A stretch of 22,024 nt of DNA from Saccoglossus kowalevskii (taxonomy: Eukaryota > Hemichordata > Enteropneusta > Harrimaniidae): the NCBI RefSeq assembly GCF_000003605.2, contig NW_003144013.1:1-22024 (forward strand), read 5' to 3'. The notes below the pieces were generated by a model, which made no database searches, had not been told where the DNA came from, and was given only the letters and a program-made list of their open reading frames with translations. The position numbers and the translations under genes were made by a program. Positions 21,642 to 22,024 of this stretch are shown here, piece by piece. How positions within the stretch are numbered: the first letter of the stretch is position 1; each line of letters begins with the position of its first letter.

Positions 21642-22024
21642 CACAGTTACCATCACTAGTGGGTTTTAATCTGTACAGTTACCATCACTAGTGGGTTTTA
21701 ATCTGTACAGTTGCCATCACTAGTGGGTTTCAATCTGTACAGTTGTCATCACTAGTGGGTTTCAATCTGTACAGTTACCATCACTAGTGGGTTTCAATCT
21801 GTACGGTTGTCTTCACTAGTGGATTTCAATCTGTACAGTTGCCATCACTAGTGGGTTTCGATCTGTACAGTTGCCATCACTAGTGAGTTTCAATCTGTTC
21901 AGTTGCCATCACTAGTGGGTTTCAATCTGTACAGTTGCCATCACTAGTGGGTTTCAATCTGTACAGTTGTCATCACTAGTGGGTTTCAATCTGTACGGTT
22001 GTCTTCACTAGTGGATTTCAATCT
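21599..22024. repeat. Higher-order block C, copy 2, cut by the window end
   Basis: This copy is displaced by 10,627 bp from 10972-11397, which is 332 units plus the net +3 bp of the three intervening insertions. The match is still intact at the last base of the window, so the duplicated block is longer than 426 bp and probably continues outside. Confidence 0.93.

Larger units (their letters stand above)
61..22024. repeat. 32-bp tandem repeat array (minisatellite/satellite), about 686 units, right end outside window
   Basis: Successive GTTTC starts fall at 61, 93, 125 and so on, and the 32-bp spacing holds to the last unit start at 22015. The net drift is only +2 bp over 686 units, which matches the eight 1-bp indels I located. 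The unit is GTTTCAATCTGTACAG followed by TTGCCATCACTAGTGG. There are no spacers and no inverted units; every copy has the same orientation. Most units differ from consensus by zero to three substitutions. The array is non-coding by construction: CTAG supplies a TAG on both strands in each unit, and because 32 is not a multiple of 3 that stop enters every frame about every 96 bp. Role unknown; tandem arrays of this size are typically structural or neutral satellite DNA. Direct observation for structure, inference for class. Confidence 0.98.

Noticed and set aside
61-22024. CRISPR array (the unit begins with GTTTCAATC, like some CRISPR repeats, and 32 bp is a plausible repeat length)
   Set aside because: There are no spacers: units follow each other directly and the whole 32-bp period is conserved. 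No cas genes or leader are present.
61-22024. Coding tandem-repeat protein or long ORF
   Set aside because: CTAG in each unit gives TAG on both strands, and a 32-bp period rotates it through all frames about every 96 bp. The minus strand also carries TGA in each unit. Only a few mutated units lack these stops, which is not enough for a gene.
61-22024. Telomeric or interstitial telomere repeat (GGGTTT in each unit)
   Set aside because: The GGGTTT hexamer occurs once per 32 bp as part of a longer unrelated unit, not as a short tandem motif.
61-22024. Centromeric satellite with a CENP-B box
   Set aside because: The unit has no CpG and nothing resembling the TTCG...CGGG core. Centromere function cannot be judged from this sequence.
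61-22024. G-quadruplex array
   Set aside because: There is only one GGG run per 32 bp, so loops would be far longer than those of stable quadruplexes.
61-22024. Plasmid or viral origin iterons
   Set aside because: Iteron sets contain a few to tens of copies next to a replication gene or AT-rich unwinding region. Here there are hundreds of copies over 22 kb and no gene.
61-22024. CpG deamination as the source of the TTGCC/TTGTC/TTACC polymorphism
   Set aside because: The variable dinucleotide is GC, not CG, on the strand given and on its complement, so classical CpG decay does not explain it.
61-22024. An undescribed defence, mobile or regulatory system
   Set aside because: No gene, transposase, terminal inverted repeat, target-site duplication or RNA structure is visible. 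Everything beyond position 60 is explained by one repeat unit and its multi-unit duplications.

Overview
The window is almost entirely one tandem repeat. After 60 bases of AT-rich flank (1-60, about 25% GC), a minisatellite-type array with a 32-bp unit starts at 61 and runs without a break to 22024, where it is cut by the window edge. That is 21,964 bp or about 686 units. I see no protein-coding gene, RNA gene, mobile element, promoter or terminator. The organism cannot be named from this. A eukaryotic genome is most likely: the array is very long and spacer-free, the flank is AT-rich, and the tetranucleotide CTAG (usually depleted in bacteria) occurs about once per 32 bp. This is inference.

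Unit, numbered from the G of GTTTC: positions 1-16 are GTTTCAATCTGTACAG and positions 17-32 are TTGCCATCACTAGTGG (14/32 GC, no CpG). Each unit holds two perfect 8-bp palindromes, CTGTACAG (9-16) and CACTAGTG (24-31). Positions 1-16 and 16-31 match each other at 10 of 16 sites, so the unit may be an old dimer of a 15+17 bp element.

Units differ mainly by single substitutions. The commonest are at positions 19-20 (TTGCC, TTGTC or TTACC) and position 5 (TTTCA or TTTTA). Others are at 1 (GGA junctions), 6 (CGATC), 11 (CTCTAC), 12 (CTGCAC), 13 (CTGTTC), 15 (TACGG), 16 (TACACT or TACAAT), 22 (CCGTC), 23 (CACC), 26 (CATTAG) and 30 (CTAGAGG). I found only eight 1-bp indels in 22 kb.

Reading the variants as a barcode shows higher-order structure: long blocks with the same order of variant units recur at distances that are whole multiples of 32 bp. 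Examples are 189-989 = 5277-6077 (159 units apart), 3470-3756 = 4718-5004 (39 units), 10972-11397 = 21599-22024, 11568-13701 versus 15539-17832 (same order, with 12-unit and 7-unit gains or losses), 14027-14415 = 20684-21072, 14515-14856 = 21300-21641, and 19670-19998 = 20470-20798 (25 units). A composite variant (TACGG with TTGTCTTCAC) occurs 14 times, all to the right of 9.5 kb, and an AGAGGG variant occurs only at 3.5-5.1 kb, so the array has distinct domains. It appears to have grown mainly by duplication of multi-unit blocks, not by single-unit slippage alone. I found no evidence of a new functional system; the interest lies in the repeat architecture and its history.
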